From Candidatus Fermentibacteraceae bacterium (lineage in GTDB: Bacteria; Fermentibacterota; Fermentibacteria; Fermentibacterales; JCC-6): a DNA stretch of 64,000 nt. The position numbers and the translations under genes were made by a program. The notes beneath the pieces are model-generated. The model made no database searches and was not told where the DNA came from. It saw only the letters and a program-made list of their open reading frames with translations. Positions within the stretch are counted from its first letter, which is position 1, and each line of letters starts with the position of its first letter. Below, piece after piece: positions 40,962 to 50,417 of the stretch. Location of the stretch: the NCBI GenBank assembly GCA_027067855.1, contig JAMOUX010000026.1, positions 142,473-206,472 of the forward strand, in the 5' to 3' direction.

Positions 40962-41719
40962 GGGCGAAAAGGCTTCTGGTAAGCGTGCACGACGTATCAC
41001 CGGCCCACTGGAAAGAGGTCGCGGACCTGGTGGATGCCGTCAGGTCTGCGGGGATCGACAGGTTCAGCATGCTGGTGGTTCCCCGTTATCACGGGGAGTA
41101 TCATCTTGGAAGGTATCCCGATTTCTGCGGCTGGCTTGCCGATCTTGCCGGGGAAGGAGCGGAGATGGTGCTTCACGGCCTTACCCACGAGGAGGTGAGG
41201 CCCGCCGCCGGGGCCTTGGATGGGATCCGTGCCGCCCTGTTCACCCGGGGGGAAGGTGAATTCCTGGGGCTGGGATGCCGCGAGGCGACGGCCAGGCTCG
41301 AGGAGGGCAAATGTATAATGGAGGATTGCCTCGGAGTTTCGCCTTATGCTTTCGTGGCCCCGGCATGGCTCTACGGTGCGGGAACGATGGATGCGTTGAA
41401 GCAAACCGGTTTCCGGGTGGCCGAGAGCAGGTGGAGAATATGGAGCCCGTCCCTGGGAATGACCATGACCCGGATGCCGGTTGCCAACTACGTTCACGGA
41501 AGACCGCTGAAGGAACTTGCCGCTTTGTTCTGGGTCCGGATGTACAGGCATCTGGCCCGTGGTAAGAGTACCGTGCGCCTGGCTCTGCACCCTTCCGACG
41601 CGAAGGATTCCGATTCGCTGAGGAATGTGGTCGGGTTGATTGAGGAACTGGCCCGAGACAGGGAACGGTTCGTCATGAGTGATTTTCTCCCGGATCATAT
41701 TACCGCACCTTCGTCCTGA
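40955..41719 (+). CDS. DUF2334/polysaccharide deacetylase-like protein
   Basis: 254 residues from GTG 40955 (GGAGG 7 bases upstream; the earlier ATG at 40856 lies deep in the glycosyltransferase). The N-terminus LLVSVHDVSPAHW carries the NodB-type Asp, and EMVLHGLTHEE carries the paired His. FVAPAWLYGAGTMDAL resembles the RxPxG/APxW motif 3, and LALHPSD the last His. These match the DUF2334 branch of carbohydrate esterase 4. Probably deacetylates the glycan or glycolipid made by the preceding glycosyltransferase; substrate unknown. Confidence 0.85.
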   Translation: MVRAKRLLVSVHDVSPAHWKEVADLVDAVRSAGIDRFSMLVVPRYHGEYHLGRYPDFCGWLADLAGEGAEMVLHGLTHEEVRPAAGALDGIRAALFTRGEGEFLGLGCREATARLEEGKCIMEDCLGVSPYAFVAPAWLYGAGTMDALKQTGFRVAESRWRIWSPSLGMTMTRMPVANYVHGRPLKELAALFWVRMYRHLARGKSTVRLALHPSDAKDSDSLRNVVGLIEELARDRERFVMSDFLPDHITAPSS

Positions 41720-41800
41720 GCGGTTCCCGCAGGCGCCGCCGGAAGCACGGGGAACATTTCTTGCTTATATTCCCGGGAGGCGATCGGAGGAGAGAGATAG

Positions 41801-42490
41801 ATGTACCTTGCCTATACTGACATGAACTTCGGATTTCTTCTGATAATAGTTGCGACGATACTGGGGCTCATCGCGAAGTCCGGGGTTGAGGCAACGTATA
41901 GACGTTACGGCAGGGTATCCACCGGACGGGGGCTGACCGGAGCCCGGGCGGCTAGAATGATACTGGACAACTACGGTCTCTACAATGTCGATGTACAGGA
42001 GGTGGGAGGGTTCCTGACGGATCACTACGATCCGGTGCGAAAGGTCCTCAGACTTTCTCCCGGGGTTTACGGAGGTTCATCCGTGGCAGCGGTGGGAATC
42101 GCCGCTCACGAGGCCGGTCATGCGGTGCAGGACGCCATGGGTTACGGTCCGTTCAAGGTTCGACAGAGGCTGGTACCCGTCGCCAACCTCGGTTCACAAA
42201 TGCTGTTTCCCCTGATAATAGGCGGGCTTTTTTTCAGGATGACGGAACTTTATTACATAGGGGCCATCCTTTACGCCGCCGCGCTTCTTTTTCAGCTGGT
42301 GACGTTGCCCGTGGAATTCGATGCCAGCAGGAGAGCGGTGACTTACCTGGAGCGGAGCGGCTTGGTGACCGGCGGCGAACTGACCGGGGTGAAAAAGGTG
42401 CTCTTCGCTGCGGCGATGACCTACGTAGCGGCCGCGTTGGCGTCGCTCGGACAGATGATATGGCTGGTCCTGGCCGGCAGGAGGAGATAG
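41801..42490 (+). CDS. YugP-type membrane zinc metallopeptidase
   Basis: 229 residues. Membrane helices lie at about 10-27, 128-148, 150-170 and 205-225. The catalytic zinc motif HEAGHAVQ is at 107-114. RLSPGVYGGSSVAAVGIAAHEAGHA is the signature of the Zn_peptidase_2/YugP family, whose substrates are poorly known. Ribosome-binding site GGAGGAGA. It is directly followed by the M50 protease gene, separated only by the stop codon. Confidence 0.92.
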   Translation: MYLAYTDMNFGFLLIIVATILGLIAKSGVEATYRRYGRVSTGRGLTGARAARMILDNYGLYNVDVQEVGGFLTDHYDPVRKVLRLSPGVYGGSSVAAVGIAAHEAGHAVQDAMGYGPFKVRQRLVPVANLGSQMLFPLIIGGLFFRMTELYYIGAILYAAALLFQLVTLPVEFDASRRAVTYLERSGLVTGGELTGVKKVLFAAAMTYVAAALASLGQMIWLVLAGRRR

Positions 42491-43123
42491 ATGAGTATAG
42501 AGACTCCCTTCGTTATCTTCCTGGTGTTTTTCAGCGTGGTGTGCCACGAGATAGCTCATGGTTACGTCGCCCTCAGGCTTGGAGACCCTACGGCGTACAA
42601 GATGGGCCGGCTGACCTTCAACCCCATTTCGCACGTGGATCCCATAGGTACGGTGATGCTGCCGGCGTTGTTCCTGCTTTCAGGCAGCAGGATCATGCTG
42701 GCATGGGCCAAGCCCGTGCCGGTAAATCCTATGTACTTCAGGAATCCCAGAAAAGGAATGATGTGGGTGGCGCTGGCGGGTCCGGCGGCTAACCTAGCCA
42801 TCGCCTTGGTGCTGACCGGTTTACTTCACTTGACCGCGGAATTCCTGCCTCGTGTGCTGGTTCGCAGTCTGGCCATGACTGCGCTGATGAACGTGGTCCT
42901 GATGGTTTTCAACCTCATTCCCATCCCTCCCCTGGATGGCAGCAGGGTAGTCGCCAGATTTCTCTCCAGGGAAGCCCTGATCAGCTACTACAGGATGGAG
43001 AGGTATGGGCTTATAATCGTTTTCGGATTGCTATGGCTCGGAGTTATCGGAAACATCCTGGCCCCGGCGTTGAACTTCGCCGTCTATCACCTGAATCTTT
43101 TGCCTTACCTCTACAAGTTTTAG
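42491..43123 (+). CDS. site-2 protease (M50) family membrane metalloprotease
   Basis: 210 residues, six probable membrane segments. The zinc motif HEIAHG (19-24) and the second metal motif NLIPIPPLDGSRV (about 138-150) match the YwhC/SREBP-P branch of M50 without a PDZ domain. GRLTFNPISHVDPIGTVMLP is typical. Such enzymes cut transmembrane helices; the target here is unknown. Start has GAGGAG upstream. The spacer 43124-43341 holds no gene I can support. Confidence 0.94.
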   Translation: MSIETPFVIFLVFFSVVCHEIAHGYVALRLGDPTAYKMGRLTFNPISHVDPIGTVMLPALFLLSGSRIMLAWAKPVPVNPMYFRNPRKGMMWVALAGPAANLAIALVLTGLLHLTAEFLPRVLVRSLAMTALMNVVLMVFNLIPIPPLDGSRVVARFLSREALISYYRMERYGLIIVFGLLWLGVIGNILAPALNFAVYHLNLLPYLYKF

Positions 43124-43341
43124 GTATTGTCGGCGGTTATGCTTGTTCCGGCGTCGATGTACGGTGATGTCTACGACGAGACGCCCATGATCGTGAACCC
43201 TGACCTGCATTTGGCCGTATGAGCGCCTACGAGGAACGAATGAAGCGGTAACCCGACTACGTTCCGTTCTTGGTGAATGTTATTCCGGGTTCGGAGAATG
43301 CACGATTCTTCCTCGTGTTCCGGACGGTCTTCGAAAGTCCG

Positions 43342-44964
43342 TCAAAGTTCCGCCCAGAGGCCCGGATCTTCGGGAAGGTATTTAAGGATGTCCTCGTTGA
43401 CGGTGAAGCCGTATTTTTCTTCCAGCCTGCGGAAGATTTCCACGGTGGCCTTTTCCTCCAACCCGGCACGGGTCATGTTCCTGATCCTGTCCTCCACTTC
43501 TTCCAGCGTGGCGTTACGCTCCGGGAAGACCTGTAGGAGTTTGAACAGGCAGACCCTGTCCGAATCGTACAAATCCAGAGGGCCCAGCCATGAAGCCGTG
43601 TCCGACGGGTCCATGCCGAATGCTTCTTCACCGTGAAATCCCGGAACCTCGTTGACCGTGAGCGGCCTGGTGACCTGAAGATTCGAGGAATCGGCGGCCA
43701 GGTATTCGAAGCCCTTTGCGCCGGCGAGAAAATCTTCCCTTTCACCGGGTGGAAGTTCCAGGAAGGTCGAGGCGGAATCCCTCGAGAGGACAACCGCCCG
43801 GAAAATCCTCTTCTCCGGTACGGTCAAGGGTGATTCCATGTTGTTGAAGAATTCCAGCATATCTTTCCCGGTCACGGTAATCTTCGCAGTTATGCTGTCC
43901 GCGTAGAAGCTGTCTGCGGCTATTTCCAGGAGGTATGATTCACCCTCTTCGGCCAGTGAATCCAGGATTTCCCGGTGTTCGTCCTCCATGGCGGAAGCCG
44001 CGTATCGGTTGTAATGGAGAAATTCCAGAACGGTGAGCAGCCATTGTTCGTCGGAAGGATCCACCTGGAACTTTTTTTCGTAGTACTTCAATTCCCGCAT
44101 CACTTCTCCCACGGTCCATTTTCCCACCCGGGATTCCATCAGTACTTCCTCCCGGTCGGGAAGAGGACCTTCTCCGGCGTAATATTCAGCAAGTTTTCCG
44201 AGAAGCAGGGTATCCAGGGACAATTCGTAACCGGTCCTGAGGTTCTCGATGAGTTCATCGTATTTCTCGTTGAAGTTTCTCTCGGCCAGGGAATAGGTGA
44301 TGTTACGGTGGAGGGCGGCCGAATCCGCCGTTATCCGGGACATGGTTTCCTCGTCGGCGGCTCGTAGGGAGTCGAGTCTCAGTATCTCACCGGTTTCCGT
44401 CACGCCGGTTTCGCCTTCCTCCAGTGAATCCAGCAGGAGAAGCATGTCCATGGGAAGCGACGGCATGTGTACGGGTCCGTAGGAGTCTTCCGATTCAGTG
44501 CCTGGATTAATAGTAAAAAAAGCGAATATTCCTAGTCTTTCCATGGCGGTATCCACGTCTTCCCGGGTGACGCCCGCCATGCTGGAATCGTACATCAACT
44601 TGCGGAAGGCTTCCCCGGTTTTCTCCTTCAACCACGAGTCCGCGAAAGAGAGCAATTCGGGATCATCCGGATAACCGATTCGTTTCAATTCCTTTTCCAG
44701 GAGGAGTTTTCTGCCGTATGTGACGATGAATTCTCCCACGGTATTGTCTTTCTCCAGGAAGATGTTCCTCTGGGCCTGGTCCATATCCAGCCATGTCCTG
44801 CCGAGGTCGGCCACCGTGAGGGTATCATCTGCGATCCGGAGCAGCCACGTGGAGCCGTCCACTTTCCCGGAACCGCATCCCTGGAATATCATAATCGACG
44901 ATAACAACAGCACCGCCGCCATTCCGCCAGTTGTCAAGATCGAAACCTCCCGTTTTCTTTTCAT
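43342..44964 (-). CDS. SurA/PpiD-like lipoprotein chaperone
   Basis: 540 residues. A basic N-terminus and hydrophobic helix end in a lipobox-like IFQGC (Cys about 30), suggesting a lipoprotein. The body is charged and helical as in SurA N-domains. The PPIase-like regions are weak (KRIFRAVVLSRDSASTFLEL, then LLQVFPERNATLEEVEDRIRN as in C-terminal SurA/PpiC segments). Likely a periplasmic folding factor for outer-membrane proteins. A stem GACGG/CCGTC follows the stop, but without a T-run. It lies 4 bases after the mutase gene and may share its transcript. Confidence 0.75.
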   Translation of the reverse strand: MKRKREVSILTTGGMAAVLLLSSIMIFQGCGSGKVDGSTWLLRIADDTLTVADLGRTWLDMDQAQRNIFLEKDNTVGEFIVTYGRKLLLEKELKRIGYPDDPELLSFADSWLKEKTGEAFRKLMYDSSMAGVTREDVDTAMERLGIFAFFTINPGTESEDSYGPVHMPSLPMDMLLLLDSLEEGETGVTETGEILRLDSLRAADEETMSRITADSAALHRNITYSLAERNFNEKYDELIENLRTGYELSLDTLLLGKLAEYYAGEGPLPDREEVLMESRVGKWTVGEVMRELKYYEKKFQVDPSDEQWLLTVLEFLHYNRYAASAMEDEHREILDSLAEEGESYLLEIAADSFYADSITAKITVTGKDMLEFFNNMESPLTVPEKRIFRAVVLSRDSASTFLELPPGEREDFLAGAKGFEYLAADSSNLQVTRPLTVNEVPGFHGEEAFGMDPSDTASWLGPLDLYDSDRVCLFKLLQVFPERNATLEEVEDRIRNMTRAGLEEKATVEIFRRLEEKYGFTVNEDILKYLPEDPGLWAEL

Positions 44965-44968
44965 GGAA

Positions 44969-46633
44969 CTAGAGAACCGTTCTGGGAGAGTACTCTCCGA
45001 ACTTGTTCCTCAATACCCCGCAGATTTCGCCCAAGGTGGCGTAGGATCGCACCGCATCAAGTATGAGGGGCATGAGGTTCGAATCACCGTCCGCTGCTTC
45101 TCCCAGTGCCCGGAGGGTGGATCGGACCTTTGAATCGTTTCTTCCCGCTTTGACCTCGGCCAGTTTTTTCAGCTGCGCCTTCCCGACAGCGGGATTCACC
45201 TTGAGAAGCCCCTCGGGTGGAGGCTCTTCAACGACGTACCTGTTGACACCGACCACCGTTCTCAGGCCGTCTTCGACTTCCCTCTGGTAATCGTAGGCGG
45301 CCTTCTGTATCTGTCGCTGGGGATATCCTTCCTCGATGGCATGCACCATGCCTCCCATGGCGTCTATTTTTTCGATGTATTCCAAAGCTTTTTCTTCTAT
45401 GGTATCCGTGAGATGCTCGACGTAATAACTGCCCGCGAGGGGGTCCACCGTGTTTGTAATTCCGGATTCGTGCGCTACTATCTGCTGGGTTCTCAGGGCG
45501 ATTCTCACCGCCTGCTCCGTGGGAAGGGCGAGGGCCTCGTCCCGGCTGTTGGTGTGCAGGCTCTGGGTGCCGCCCAGTACCGCGGCCAGAGTCTGTATGG
45601 CTACCCTTACTATGTTGTTGTCGGGCTGCTGGGCCGTCAGGGTGGATCCGCCGGTCTGGGCGTGGAACCTGAGCATCAGACTCCTGGGATTGGATGCCCC
45701 GAACTTTTCCTTCATTATCCCGGCCCACATTCTTCTAGCCGCCCTGAACTTGGCGACTTCTTCCAGGAGATCGTTGTGGGCATTGAAGAAGAAGCTCAAC
45801 CTCGGTGCGAAATCGTCCACGGCCAGGCCGGCTTTTATCGCCGCTTCCACGTACGCTATCCCGTCGGCCAGGGTGAAAGCGACTTCCTGGGCCGCAGTAC
45901 TTCCGGCTTCTCTTATGTGGTAGCCTGATATACTGATGGTGTTCCACCGGGGGACATGTTCGCTGCAGAAGCTGAATATGTCCGTTATCAATCGCATAGA
46001 GGGCTTGGGCGGGAATATGTAGGTGCCCCTGGCCATGTATTCCTTCAGAATATCGTTCTGGACGGTTCCCCTGAGCTTTTCCGCCGGGACCGACTGCTTC
46101 TCGGCCACTGCGATATACATGGCGAGCAGTACCGCGGCGGGGGCGTTTATCGTCATGGAGGTTGAAACACCGTCCAGGGGTATGTTCTCGAAGAGAATTT
46201 CCATGTCCGCAAGACTGTCGATGGCCACTCCGACCTTCCCGATTTCCCCGGAACAAAGAGGATGGTCCGAGTCGTAGCCTATCTGGGTGGGTAGGTCGAA
46301 AGCGACGGAAAGGCCGGTTTGACCCTGGTCCAGGAGGTAACGGTACCTCCTGTTGGATTCTTCGGCGTTGCCGAAACCCGCGTATTGGCGCATGGTCCAC
46401 AGTTTCCCGCGGTACATCGTGGGTTGCACTCCCCTGGTGTAAGGAAATCCGCCGGGAAATCCCTGTTTCTCCAGATATTTATCGTCGGGGTTCGGGGGGA
46501 AGTACACTCTCTCCACGGGTTCACCGGAACCCGTACGGAACGGGTCCATGCGCTCCGGGTATTTCTTGAGCACGGGTTCCAGGATCGTACGGCGCCAGTG
46601 TTCATATTCCTTGTCGAATTTTTCGTGTTTCAT
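44969..46633 (-). CDS. methylmalonyl-CoA mutase large subunit (split form)
   Basis: 554 residues, the catalytic TIM-barrel part without the B12-binding domain, which must be encoded elsewhere. Motifs include [43 protein letters not shown] and [16 protein letters not shown]. Tyr84 (in RQYAGF) and Arg202 (in MARGTY) correspond to the residues that mark methylmalonyl-CoA rather than isobutyryl-CoA mutases. It interconverts succinyl-CoA and (R)-methylmalonyl-CoA for propionate metabolism. ATG 46633 overlaps the butyrate kinase stop (ATGA). Confidence 0.96.
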   Translation of the reverse strand: MKHEKFDKEYEHWRRTILEPVLKKYPERMDPFRTGSGEPVERVYFPPNPDDKYLEKQGFPGGFPYTRGVQPTMYRGKLWTMRQYAGFGNAEESNRRYRYLLDQGQTGLSVAFDLPTQIGYDSDHPLCSGEIGKVGVAIDSLADMEILFENIPLDGVSTSMTINAPAAVLLAMYIAVAEKQSVPAEKLRGTVQNDILKEYMARGTYIFPPKPSMRLITDIFSFCSEHVPRWNTISISGYHIREAGSTAAQEVAFTLADGIAYVEAAIKAGLAVDDFAPRLSFFFNAHNDLLEEVAKFRAARRMWAGIMKEKFGASNPRSLMLRFHAQTGGSTLTAQQPDNNIVRVAIQTLAAVLGGTQSLHTNSRDEALALPTEQAVRIALRTQQIVAHESGITNTVDPLAGSYYVEHLTDTIEEKALEYIEKIDAMGGMVHAIEEGYPQRQIQKAAYDYQREVEDGLRTVVGVNRYVVEEPPPEGLLKVNPAVGKAQLKKLAEVKAGRNDSKVRSTLRALGEAADGDSNLMPLILDAVRSYATLGEICGVLRNKFGEYSPRTVL

Positions 46634-47730
46634 CTGGAAGGTCCCTTCGCGGGATCGTATCTTTTGGCTTCCTCGCTTCCGTTCAGCACCCGCAGGGCAC
46701 CCTGGGCGAGGGCTTCCATTTCCATCTCTCCGGGATAGACGATGATATCGGCTATGAATTCCACCCTCCTGCGTATCCAGCCGATTATGTTCTTATCGTA
46801 CGCCACTCCTCCTGTTATCACTATGGCGTCAACATTCCCTTCCAGTACCGTGGCCAACCCCCCTATCTCCTTGGCTATCTGGTAAGCCATGGCCTCGTAT
46901 ACCTCTGAGAACCTCCGGTTGCCTTTCTTCACTTCCTTTTCCACCGCCAGCATGTCGTTGGTCCCCAGGTACGCTACGATTCCGCCTTCTCCCGTTATCA
47001 TCTTCTTCACTTCCCTGTGGGTTTTCTTCCCGCTGAAGCAAAGGTCTGCCAGGTCACCCACGGGAAGTCCTCCCGATCTTTCGGGTGTAAAGGGGCCATC
47101 GCCGTTGAGAGCGTTGTTCACGTCTATTATTCTGCCCTTCCTGTGGGCTCCCACGGATATCCCGCCCCCCAGGTGGGCGACGATCAGGTTCAACCGGGAG
47201 TAGCTTTTTCCAAGCCGGGTCGCGGCTTTCCTGGCCACGGCCTTCTGGTTCAGGGCGTGGAATATGGATTTCCTTGGAAGTTCCGGGTGGCCGGAATACC
47301 TGGCTATGTTTTCCATTTCGTCCACGACCACCGGATCGACGATAAACGACGGGCAGTCCGCCTCTTCGGCCAGATCTTTCGCGATAAGAGCTCCCAGGTT
47401 GGAAACGTGTTCTCCCTGAACCTCCCTGCGGAGGTCGTCGAGCAGCCTGTCGTCGACGAGATATGTGCCCCCCTCGATGGGGCGGAGCAGTCCGCCGCGG
47501 CTCACTATTCCGTGGAATGACGAGATATCTATGCCTGCCTTCTCCAGTTCGTTCAGGATCACTTCTTTTCTGAAATCATACTGGTCGGAGATGAGATCGT
47601 ACCCGGCAAGTTCCTCCGCAGAATGCGTTATCTTGGTGGACCACACCTCTTTTTCGTTTTCAAAGACCGCTATCTTGGTGGATGTGGAACCGGGATTGAT
47701 GGCCAGGATTCTGAAAGTAGTGTCCGACAT
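46630..47730 (-). CDS. buk: butyrate kinase
   Basis: 366 residues from ATG 47730 (GGGAGAG upstream; the in-frame start at 47811 is too early). ASKHA acetokinase fold: [63 protein letters not shown] and [15 protein letters not shown]. It makes ATP and butyrate (or a branched acid) from the acyl-phosphate. Its partner phosphate butyryltransferase is at 51942-52868. First gene of an operon with methylmalonyl-CoA mutase, linking acyl-CoA handling and ATP formation. Confidence 0.96.
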   Translation of the reverse strand: MSDTTFRILAINPGSTSTKIAVFENEKEVWSTKITHSAEELAGYDLISDQYDFRKEVILNELEKAGIDISSFHGIVSRGGLLRPIEGGTYLVDDRLLDDLRREVQGEHVSNLGALIAKDLAEEADCPSFIVDPVVVDEMENIARYSGHPELPRKSIFHALNQKAVARKAATRLGKSYSRLNLIVAHLGGGISVGAHRKGRIIDVNNALNGDGPFTPERSGGLPVGDLADLCFSGKKTHREVKKMITGEGGIVAYLGTNDMLAVEKEVKKGNRRFSEVYEAMAYQIAKEIGGLATVLEGNVDAIVITGGVAYDKNIIGWIRRRVEFIADIIVYPGEMEMEALAQGALRVLNGSEEAKRYDPAKGPSR

Positions 47731-47814
47731 TGCTCTCCCATCTGTATATTCTTGATGTGAGTCCATGAACGGTCGCGAAGAAAATAACTCAGTTCGGAGG
47801 AAAGTGACCACCGT

Positions 47815-48192
47815 ATGAGAAGCAACTTCGAGGTGATCGAAGAGTTCAAGTTCCTCCTAAGGCAGCTGGAACGGTTGAGAGAAGGGTTCAGGTTGGAGAA
47901 GGAGAGTGCCCTGGACGAAAATGAAGAGATGACACTCGAAGATCTCCTGGAGAGATCCCGGTCGCATTACAGAATGAAGCTGGCGGGTATCTCGCGTCGC
48001 ATACGCCGGTTGCGCGGGTACGTATCGCAGGACCGGCCGGCATGGGAGGAAGCGGTGGACATCTCCGAGGAATGCGTCAGGAAGGCGAAAAAACTCGACG
48101 CTTATTTCACGGCTACTCCCCACCGGCTCATAAGGGCGATGAAAAAAATCTCCGGCACCGGGATTCCCGGCCCGGAACGGGATGAAAATTGA
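47815..48192 (+). CDS. small helical protein, unknown
   Basis: 125 residues, highly charged, predicted almost entirely helical (FEVIEEFKFLLRQLERLREG; SHYRMKLAGISRRIRRLRGY). No Cys, no signal and no motif recognised. GGAGGAAAG lies upstream of ATG 47815. It is 10 bases before aspS and divergent from buk, so it is probably expressed with aspS. Function unknown. Confidence 0.65.
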   Translation: MRSNFEVIEEFKFLLRQLERLREGFRLEKESALDENEEMTLEDLLERSRSHYRMKLAGISRRIRRLRGYVSQDRPAWEEAVDISEECVRKAKKLDAYFTATPHRLIRAMKKISGTGIPGPERDEN

Positions 48193-48202
48193 AAGGAAGA
48201 AG

Positions 48203-49546
48203 ATGAGACACGTCACTGACATGAAAGTCTCACCCCCCCTGTCCGCGGAGGAACTCGGCGGAATGGCGGGCCGGACCGTCACCATTCACGGAATCGTTCA
48301 GAGGATAAGAAAACTGGGCTGGGGTGCGTTCGTGATTCTCAGGAGGCATGATGGCCTGGTTCAGTGCGTTATGGGAAGGGAAGGCAACGAGGAAATCCTT
48401 GAAAGCCTGGACGTTGAACAGAGCGTGAGGGTCACCGGCACAGTGGAGGAAGCCAGAGTGAAGGACCTTTCCATAAATCCCAGGACGGTGGAAATCCGGA
48501 TCGATTCCCTGGAGGTACTTGCGGTTCCCGCGGAACAGTCCCCGGTGGACATGACGAAGAAAGTACTGGATCTTCACATTGATACGAATCTGGATCTCAG
48601 ACCGCTCACCCTGCGACACCCGGTCGAAAGAGCCAGGATACGGGTGGCGGACACGCTGGCCGCGACATTCAGGGCCGCCCTGGCCGGGATGGGTTTCACC
48701 GAGATACATACGCCTAAGATATGTTCCGCCGGCGCTGAAGGCGGGGCGAACATATTCCGGGTGAAATACTTCGACAGGGAAGCGTTCCTGGCACAGTCCC
48801 CCCAGTTCTACAAGCAGATGGGAGTGGGTATATTCGAGCGGGTGTTCGAAGTAGGGCCGGTATTCAGGGCGGAGCCGCACCAGACTTCCAGGCACGTAAA
48901 TGAATACACATCCCTGGATTTCGAGATGGGATTCATCGAGTCGTTCGAGGATGTTATGGCTGTTGAGATGGCGGTGCTCAAGCGTATGATGCGAATGGTC
49001 CGCGAAAGAAACGGTTACCAACTGGAGATGCTGGGAGCAAAGGTTCCGGAAGTGCCTTCCGGGATTCCGGCGGTTACCCTGGAGGAAGCCCATAAGGTGG
49101 TGCTGGACGTCACGGGGGAAGATTTCACCGGCGAGCCGGATCTGAGCCCGGAGGAAGAGAAGGTGTTATGCGGGCATTCTTTCCGGGAATGGGGCTCGGA
49201 GTTCCTTTTCGTGACCCATTTCCCCACGGAGAAAAGACCCTTTTACACCATGGACGATCCCGACAGGCCGGGGACCACTCTGAGTTTTGACCTGTTGCTG
49301 AGGGGTCTGGAAGTCACCACCGGGGGACAGAGGATACACGATTACGGGATGCAGGTAGAGAAAATGAAGGCTTTCGGGCTGGAACCCCGATCCTTCGAAG
49401 GTTATCTCCAGGCTCACAAGTACGGTCTTCCGCCCCACGGAGGCCTGGCCATAGGCCTGGAGCGGTTGACCGCCAGGATTCTCGACGTGGAAAACATTCG
49501 CCTTACCACCATGTTTCCCAGGGACGTGAAACGACTGACTCCCTGA
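48203..49546 (+). CDS. aspS: aspartyl-tRNA synthetase, archaeal type
   Basis: 447 residues. An OB-fold anticodon domain (GRTVTIHGIVQRIRKLG) is followed by class II motifs: motif 2 GPVFRAEPHQTSRHVNE and motif 3 HGGLAIGLERLTARIL, ending FPRDVKRLTP. SPQFYKQMGV and the absence of the roughly 120-residue bacterial insertion identify the archaeal/eukaryal-type enzyme, often non-discriminating, which then needs GatCAB to make Asn-tRNA. ATG 48203 is chosen because GAAAGGAAG precedes it; ATG 48182 would overlap the upstream gene. Discrimination cannot be judged by eye. Confidence 0.93.
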   Translation: MRHVTDMKVSPPLSAEELGGMAGRTVTIHGIVQRIRKLGWGAFVILRRHDGLVQCVMGREGNEEILESLDVEQSVRVTGTVEEARVKDLSINPRTVEIRIDSLEVLAVPAEQSPVDMTKKVLDLHIDTNLDLRPLTLRHPVERARIRVADTLAATFRAALAGMGFTEIHTPKICSAGAEGGANIFRVKYFDREAFLAQSPQFYKQMGVGIFERVFEVGPVFRAEPHQTSRHVNEYTSLDFEMGFIESFEDVMAVEMAVLKRMMRMVRERNGYQLEMLGAKVPEVPSGIPAVTLEEAHKVVLDVTGEDFTGEPDLSPEEEKVLCGHSFREWGSEFLFVTHFPTEKRPFYTMDDPDRPGTTLSFDLLLRGLEVTTGGQRIHDYGMQVEKMKAFGLEPRSFEGYLQAHKYGLPPHGGLAIGLERLTARILDVENIRLTTMFPRDVKRLTP

Positions 49547-49558
49547 TCCCCGGGTATT

Positions 49559-50416
49559 TCAGATATCCGGTTCCGGAGCTTCCATGGAAGGCGGCAGATC
49601 GTCTTCTTCGTCGGAGTATACCTCGTCGTCATCCACCGGATGCGGCTCGACCCCGGTCTGGAGCATCAGGTCCCGATCCTTCAGCCCCACGAATTTTCCG
49701 AAGGCGGCCTTTTCCATCAGAAGGAGCAGGGCCGCCTTCTCCACTACTTCTACGGCATCACAGGCGGAATCCAGATCCGGTCCGAGGCCCAGTATACCAT
49801 GTTTACGCCAGATGACGCAGTCGCTTTCCCGGAATGCCGCCGCCGTTTCCACTCCCAGTTCCCAGGTTCCCGGCGCCATGAAATCAAGGAATTTCACTCC
49901 CCTTCTCATAAGAAGGGATATCTCCGGATGGGAACGGTTTACGGCGTCCTCAAGCATTTCGGCGGGAAGGTCGCTGGATGACAGGGCCAGCATGTGGGTG
50001 GAATGAGTGTGCACCAGCGCTGCAGTGTTCCAGCCCCTGCTCACCGCCTGGGCCAGCACCAGGACGTGTGTGCTGAACTCAGAGGTGGGTTTCCCGTCGG
50101 ATGCCGATCTCACTACCTTCATACCGTCAGAAGAAATGCGTACCGGTACGATATCCGTTTCCTGTCTGCTTATGAGCTTCCTGAAACGACTTCCGGCGGT
50201 GGTTATGAGAAAAGTTCTCCCCGCCAGTTCCGGAATGGGCCGGGGCAGGTCTTCCGTAGCCACTTCGCTTTGCCAGACCGCCTCGTCGGAACCCGGAGGG
50301 AGCAGCACGGAAATATTGCCCGCGTTCGCCTCCGCCCAACCCCGGGAAGCCAGCTGGGCTGCTATGGAGCTCATTTCCTCCCTGGCCCGCCGAACGATGT
50401 CTCCGGGATCATTCAT
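49559..50416 (-). CDS. class II aldolase, RhaD-like
   Basis: 285 residues. Class II aldolase/adducin fold with zinc ligands HTHSTHM and a later His in WRKHGILGLG. ASRGWAEANAGNISV and FLITTAGSRFRKL correspond to the phosphate-binding segment. The overall plan matches L-rhamnulose-1-phosphate aldolase (RhaD, 274 aa) more than FucA. It cleaves or forms a sugar-phosphate C-C bond with DHAP. No other rhamnose genes are near, and the gene starts 1 base after the lysine aminotransferase stop, so another substrate is possible. The C-terminal 30 residues are very acidic. Confidence 0.82.
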   Translation of the reverse strand: MNDPGDIVRRAREEMSSIAAQLASRGWAEANAGNISVLLPPGSDEAVWQSEVATEDLPRPIPELAGRTFLITTAGSRFRKLISRQETDIVPVRISSDGMKVVRSASDGKPTSEFSTHVLVLAQAVSRGWNTAALVHTHSTHMLALSSSDLPAEMLEDAVNRSHPEISLLMRRGVKFLDFMAPGTWELGVETAAAFRESDCVIWRKHGILGLGPDLDSACDAVEVVEKAALLLLMEKAAFGKFVGLKDRDLMLQTGVEPHPVDDDEVYSDEEDDLPPSMEAPEPDI

Positions 50417-50417
50417 G

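Noticed and set aside
43124-43341. Possible small gene or RNA between the M50 protease and the SurA-like gene
   Set aside because: Only short shadow frames and a hairpin (GACGG/CCGTC) without T-run next to the surA-like stop; nothing supportable.
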